Position numbers and translations under genes: made by a program
Notes under the pieces: generated by a model
The model's database searches: none
What the model was told of the DNA's origin: nothing
Seen by the model: only the letters and a program-made list of their open reading frames with translations
Source: Escherichia sp. MOD1-EC7003
Lineage (GTDB): Bacteria; Pseudomonadota; Gammaproteobacteria; Enterobacterales; Enterobacteriaceae
Direction of reading: 5' to 3'
DNA length: 64,000 nt
Assembly: GCF_002965065.1 (NCBI RefSeq)
Contig: NZ_PTRE01000092.1
Coordinates: 1 to 64,000, forward strand
Part shown: positions 60,071-64,000 of the stretch, piece by piece
Position numbering within the stretch: position 1 is the stretch's first letter
How the letters are laid out: each line of letters begins with the position of its first letter

Positions 60071-60388
60071 GGGTGGTGTTCTGGCCTACACGTTCGGGCC
60101 GCGAACGGATGAAACCTGTCGTGAATTGCTGGCCCTGCTCGCGCCCTTTAACATCGGCATGATAACCAGTGATGACTGGGGCAGTTATGCCAGAGAAGTC
60201 CCGAAAGAGAAGCATCTGACGGGTAAAATATTTACTCAGCGTATTGAGCGGAACAACCTGACGCTGAGAACCCGCATCAAGCGTCTGATTCGCCAGACTA
60301 TCTGCTTCTCACGCTCTGTTGAATTACATGAAAAAGTCATCGGAGCTTTCATCGAAAAATACATGTTCTACTAATTGGAGGCATTACC
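60070..60388 (+). mobile_element. IS1-family (IS1N-like) element, copy 2, 5'-truncated
   Basis: Plus strand. Transposase coding resumes at GTGTTCTGGCCTACACG (TFGPRTDETC) and is open to FIEKYMFY at 60372, followed by the terminal repeat ACTAATTGGAGGCATTACC. The left end is cut at the IS21 fragment. It is inverted relative to copy 1, so the two remnants face each other around the ColE1 segment. Compared with copy 1 it has a cleaner catalytic region. Confidence 0.8.
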
Positions 60389-60457
60389 ATTTTGTTACCC
60401 CCTGATAATCGTTCCGGTTATTTCCGGGATAAATGTACTACCGCAGTGACTATCATA

Positions 60458-60489
60458 GCCCCGACAATAAAACTTGCCGGGGCTTTTTT
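60458..60489 (+). terminator. terminator on the glcB-distal side
   Basis: Stem AGCCCCG / CGGGGCT with a 12-base loop and seven T on the plus strand. It shields glcB, which ends 10 bases away, from transcription coming out of the island; in K-12 it sits between glcB and glcA. Confidence 0.75.
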
Positions 60490-60497
60490 TGACGCTA

Positions 60498-62669
60498 TTA
60501 ATGACTTTCTTTTTCGCGTAAACGCCAGGCGTGCAATAACGGTTCGGTATAGCCGTTTGGCTGTTTCACGCCAAGGAAGATTAAATCGCTGGCAGCTTTA
60601 AAAGCACACGAGTTAGCGAAATTCCCCACCATCGGACGATAAGCCGGATCACCAGCGTTTTGTTGATCAACCACTTTCGCCATGTTCTCCAGCGATGCCT
60701 GCACCTGTTCTTTGGTCAGAATACCGTGACGTAACCAGTTGGCGATATGCTGGCTGGAAATGCGCAGCGTTGCACGGTCTTCCATCAGCGCCACGTTGTG
60801 AATATCTGGTACTTTTGAACAACCAATTCCCTGCTCCACCCAACGCACCACGTAACCCAGAATCCCCTGCACGTTGTTATCCAGCTCTTGTTGGATCTCT
60901 TGCGCAGACCAGTTAGCGTTTTCAGCAACCGGAATAGTCAGCAGATCGTCCAGCAGCGGTTCAAATTCAGCATTGAATTCGCTCTGAGCAATGTTGGCTT
61001 GCACGCTCTGTACGTTGGTTTGATGGTAGTGCAGCGCATGAAGCGTAGCGGCGGTTGGCGACGGAACCCAGGCCGTGTTCGCCCCGGCACGCAGCTGGTC
61101 GCCCTTCTGGCTGTACATGTCTGCCATCAGATCCGGCATTGCCCACATGCCTTTACCGATTTGCGCTTTGCCACGCAGCCCACAGAACAGACCGGAAAGC
61201 ACGTTATTGCGCTCGTAGGCTTTGATCCACGGTGTTGATTTCATCTGGTTTTTACGCAGCATCGGGCCCGCTTCCATCACCGAATGCATTTCGTCGCCGG
61301 TACGGTCGAGGAAACCGGTATTGATGAACGCCACGCGATTGCGCGCCTGAGCAATGCAGCTACGCAAGTTCAGCGAGGTCCGGCGTTCTTCATCCATAAT
61401 GCCCATTTTCAGGGTATTCGGTGCCATGCCGAGCATTATCTCTATGCGGGTAAACAGTTTGTTGGCAAATGCCACTTCCTGCGGACCGTGCATTTTCGGT
61501 TTCACAATATAAACGCTGCCGGTGCGCGAATTTTTCTGCACTTTTAAGTCATAGAGGGCAATCGCGCCAGTCATTACGCCATCAAGAATGCCTTCCGGGA
61601 TTTCATTACCTTCGCTGTCCCAAATTACGGGAATGGTCATCAAGTGACCGACGTTACGGATAAACAGCAGCGAACGTCCGTGCAGAGAAATGTCAGAACC
61701 ATCGGCGGCGGTGTAATGACGATCGTCATTTAATTTACGTACGATTTGCCGACCATTTTTCTCCATTGTCTCTTGCAATGTGCCCTGCATCAGGCCCAGC
61801 AGGTTGCGGTACAGCAGGATTTTGTCTTCCGCATCAACCGCAGCGACCGAATCTTCACAGTCGAGAATAGTACTGATAGCAGCTTCGACGATAACATCGT
61901 TGATGTGCGCCGGATCGTCCTTGCCAATCCGCCCGTTGGCATCGATTTGTAGCTCAATATGCAAGCCGTTATTTTTCAGCAAAATGCAGGTCGGCGCATC
62001 GACACCGCCACGGTAACCGACAAACTGTGCCGGGGTACGCAACATGGTTTCTGTACCATTTTTCAACAAGATACGTAATTGTTTGTCGACTACGCTAAAC
62101 GCCACCGCATCCTGATAGCTGCCATTTTCCAGCGGGAACGATTCATCGAGGAAACACCGAACCCAGGCGATAACCTGCGCACCACGCTGCGGATCGTAAC
62201 CGCTGACCAGCGCCCCTTCCTGCGGGATGATGTCACTGCCGTATAGCGCATCGTACAGTGACCCCCAGCGAGCGTTCGCCGCGTTCAGTGCGTAGCGGGC
62301 GTTCATCGCCGGAACCACCAGCTGTGGCCCCGCCTGGCTGGTGATTTCGCTGTCGATGCCCGTGGTTTCCACCGCCACGTGCTCCGGTTGCGGCACCAGG
62401 TAGCCCAGTTCACGCAAGAAAGATTTATAAGCCGCTTTGTCTTTTACCGGCCCCGGATTGCAGCGATGCCATTCGTCGAGCGCCGCCTGAATACGATCGC
62501 GTTCTGCCAGCAACTGACGATTTTCTGGCGACAGATCGTGAACGATCTCATCAAAATTGCGCCAGAACGCGGCAGCGTCCAGTTCCACGCCAGGCAAAAC
62601 TTCTTCATCCACAAAACGTTTAAAATTGGCGTCAATGCGTAAACGGCCCTGGTTTATGGTCTCACTCAT
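60498..62669 (-). CDS. glcB: malate synthase G
   Basis: Condenses glyoxylate with acetyl-CoA to malate, for growth on glycolate. 723 residues, the G-isoform length, single subunit. Conserved catalytic segments include the metal-binding DCEDS near 270, NVGHLMT with Arg338 upstream, [23 protein letters not shown] and a catalytic Asp near 631 in GCSKVPDI. It lies 21 bases after the glcG stop. The glcA permease that follows it in K-12 is absent here. Confidence 0.98.
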   Translation of the reverse strand: MSETINQGRLRIDANFKRFVDEEVLPGVELDAAAFWRNFDEIVHDLSPENRQLLAERDRIQAALDEWHRCNPGPVKDKAAYKSFLRELGYLVPQPEHVAVETTGIDSEITSQAGPQLVVPAMNARYALNAANARWGSLYDALYGSDIIPQEGALVSGYDPQRGAQVIAWVRCFLDESFPLENGSYQDAVAFSVVDKQLRILLKNGTETMLRTPAQFVGYRGGVDAPTCILLKNNGLHIELQIDANGRIGKDDPAHINDVIVEAAISTILDCEDSVAAVDAEDKILLYRNLLGLMQGTLQETMEKNGRQIVRKLNDDRHYTAADGSDISLHGRSLLFIRNVGHLMTIPVIWDSEGNEIPEGILDGVMTGAIALYDLKVQKNSRTGSVYIVKPKMHGPQEVAFANKLFTRIEIMLGMAPNTLKMGIMDEERRTSLNLRSCIAQARNRVAFINTGFLDRTGDEMHSVMEAGPMLRKNQMKSTPWIKAYERNNVLSGLFCGLRGKAQIGKGMWAMPDLMADMYSQKGDQLRAGANTAWVPSPTAATLHALHYHQTNVQSVQANIAQSEFNAEFEPLLDDLLTIPVAENANWSAQEIQQELDNNVQGILGYVVRWVEQGIGCSKVPDIHNVALMEDRATLRISSQHIANWLRHGILTKEQVQASLENMAKVVDQQNAGDPAYRPMVGNFANSCAFKAASDLIFLGVKQPNGYTEPLLHAWRLREKESH

Positions 62670-62690
62670 TATTTATCTCCTCGTTTTCGC

Positions 62691-63095
62691 TTATTTCGCC
62701 AACACCGCTGCTGCCGCTTTCGCGACCTGCGCATCCTGTGCTCCGGTTAAACCAGAAACGCCCACGGCACCAATAATCTGCCCATCAACAACAACCGGTA
62801 CACCACCTTCCAGCGACGTCAGTAACGGCGCAGTCACGAACGCAGTACGTCCGTTGTTAACCATCTCTTCATAGCCCCTGGTTTCACGACGCCCCAGCGC
62901 GGCAGTACGCGCCTTCTCCTGGGAGATGTAAGCTGCAATCGGCGCGCAATCATCCATGCGACTTAACGCCAGCAGATGACCGCCGTCATCGGCAACAGCA
63001 ATGGAAACAGACCAGTTATTTTTCTGCGCCTCTTCCTGACCTGCGGCAATAATTGCACTCGCCATTTGCTGGCTAAGAATGACTTTAGTTTTCAT
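62691..63095 (-). CDS. glcG: GlcG (heme-degrading HbpS-like domain)
   Basis: A 134-residue protein of the GlcG/HbpS family in the glycolate operon; function uncertain, possibly cofactor-related. AVADDGGHLLALSRMDD and GGVPVVVDGQIIGAVGVSG are family motifs. The start is the ATG at 63095; six extra in-frame codons are not needed. It follows glcF by four bases. Confidence 0.95.
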   Translation of the reverse strand: MKTKVILSQQMASAIIAAGQEEAQKNNWSVSIAVADDGGHLLALSRMDDCAPIAAYISQEKARTAALGRRETRGYEEMVNNGRTAFVTAPLLTSLEGGVPVVVDGQIIGAVGVSGLTGAQDAQVAKAAAAVLAK

Positions 63096-63099
63096 TTTG

Positions 63100-64000
63100 T
63101 TATTCCTTTTCAAGGGCTTGTTCTACAATTTCAATCCAGTGACGCACAGAGGTACGACCGGCGCTCGCCAGATGCGTCTGGCAGCCAATGTTGGCGGTGA
63201 CGATCATTTCCGGTTTGCCGCTTTCCAGCGCATTCATTTTGTTATCCCGCAGCTGGCGCGCCAGATCGGGATGCGTTAACGCATATGTTCCCGCCGAACC
63301 GCAGCACAGATGGCTGTCGGGAACGTCCGTTAAGGTAAATCCAAGACGAAGTAACACTTTTTCCACTTCGCCGTTCAGCTTTTGCGCATGTTGTAGGGTA
63401 CACGGGCAGTGGAAAGCCAGTTTTTTATCGCCGCGAATTGCCAGTTTTTCCAGCGGTTCCCCGCGCAGAAGTTCGACTAAATCGACCGCCAGTTCACTAA
63501 TCTGACGCGCTTTATCGGCATACAACGCATCGTTTTTCAGCATCTGCCCATACTCTTTGACAAACGCGCCGCAACCGCTGGCGGTTTGCAAAATTGCCTC
63601 GGCACCTGCTTCAATCGCGGGCCACCAGGCATCAATGTTATTTCGCGCCCGCGCTAACCCTTTCTCTTGCGCATTAAGATGATAGTCCACCGCGCCACAA
63701 CAGCCAGCTTCGTTAGCAGGCATGACGCTGATCCCCAGACGATCCAGCACCCGCGCAGTTGCCGCGTTGGTGTTGGGCGAAAGCGTAGGTTGGGCGCAAC
63801 CTTCCAGCATTAAAACCTGGCGCTTATGGCGCAGCGGTGGACGCGGTTTAGCTTTCACCGTTTCGGCAGGCAGTTTTGCTCTGACCTGTTCCGGCAAAAA
63901 CGGTCGCAGCACCAGACCTACCTGCGTCAGCGCACGGAAAACCGCCGGACGCGGCACGACCTGGCGCAATCCCTCGCGCAGCATTCGCTCCGGCAGTGGG
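63100..64000 (-). CDS. glcF: glycolate oxidase iron-sulfur subunit (partial)
   Basis: C-terminal 300 residues of the 407-residue GlcF; the 5' end is outside the window, and the frame runs to 64000. Two CCG-type domains are visible: EAGCCGAVDYH and HLCCGSAGTYALTH, which with CPCTLQHAQKL and GCQTHLAS bind redox cofactors. It works with GlcD and GlcE to oxidise glycolate to glyoxylate, the substrate of GlcB. Confidence 0.95.
   Translation of the reverse strand, partial: PLPERMLREGLRQVVPRPAVFRALTQVGLVLRPFLPEQVRAKLPAETVKAKPRPPLRHKRQVLMLEGCAQPTLSPNTNAATARVLDRLGISVMPANEAGCCGAVDYHLNAQEKGLARARNNIDAWWPAIEAGAEAILQTASGCGAFVKEYGQMLKNDALYADKARQISELAVDLVELLRGEPLEKLAIRGDKKLAFHCPCTLQHAQKLNGEVEKVLLRLGFTLTDVPDSHLCCGSAGTYALTHPDLARQLRDNKMNALESGKPEMIVTANIGCQTHLASAGRTSVRHWIEIVEQALEKE

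Noticed and set aside
60375..60497. attR copy of the tRNA-Phe 3' end at the island's right edge
   Set aside because: Looked for TCCGGGCACCA-like sequence by eye between 60.0 and 60.5 kb and did not find it; an alignment is needed to be certain.

Overview
The window is an Escherichia coli chromosome segment. The proteins are near-identical, as far as I can recall them, to E. coli K-12 products, and the gene order follows the K-12 metabolic backbone from fbaA to the glc operon. No database search was possible, so names rest on recognition of sequences, motifs, lengths and synteny.

Layout. 1-9.6 kb: lower-glycolysis genes fbaA, pgk and epd, then yggC, yggD, yggF, yggP, cmtA and cmtB, all on the minus strand. 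A decayed ABC-ATPase remnant lies between epd and yggC. 9.6-14.5 kb: an SPFH (stomatin/prohibitin-like) gene that K-12 lacks, a tandemly duplicated REP/terminator block, tktA and loiP. 14.5-21.9 kb: a complete D-glucosaminate PTS and catabolic operon (dgaABCDEF) with a sigma-54 promoter and its LevR-type activator DgaR, inserted between loiP and speB. 22-30.4 kb: speB, an unnamed lipoprotein, speA with yqgB, metK, galP and sprT. 30.5-38.6 kb: endA, rsmE, gshB, yqgE, ruvX, yggR, yggS, yggT, yggU, rdgB and hemW. 38.9-41.7 kb: a three-gene TRAP transporter absent from K-12. 41.8-44.9 kb: yggM, ansB and yggN. 44.9-46.0 kb: an expanded BIME array of about nine 99-100 bp units. 46-54.5 kb: yggL, trmB, mutY, yggX, mltC, nupG (with an altered 5' end), speC and yqgA.

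tRNA-Phe (pheV, 54580-54655) marks the left edge of a degraded, AT-rich island (about 54.8-60.4 kb) that replaces the K-12 yghD-glcA segment. It holds a decayed P4-type integrase, a TetR/MFS divergent pair and two inverted remnants of an IS1N-like element. These bracket a ColE1-type RNA I/RNA II replication region, a 68-residue ORF and an unidentified ORF with Cys and His residues arranged as in a papain-like fold. A scar of fused IS21-like and IS66-like transposase fragments follows. The glycolate genes glcB, glcG and partial glcF close the window; glcA is missing from its usual place.

The backbone genes cover central carbon flow (fbaA, pgk, epd, tktA), polyamine synthesis (speA, speB, speC, with metK supplying SAM), glutathione synthesis, DNA and RNA maintenance (mutY, trmB, rsmE, ruvX, rdgB) and nutrient uptake (galP, nupG, cmtAB, dga, TRAP). 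The most unusual parts are the integrated, apparently broken ColE1 replicon between inverted IS1N remnants, the nupG start-region deletion and the amplified BIME arrays.
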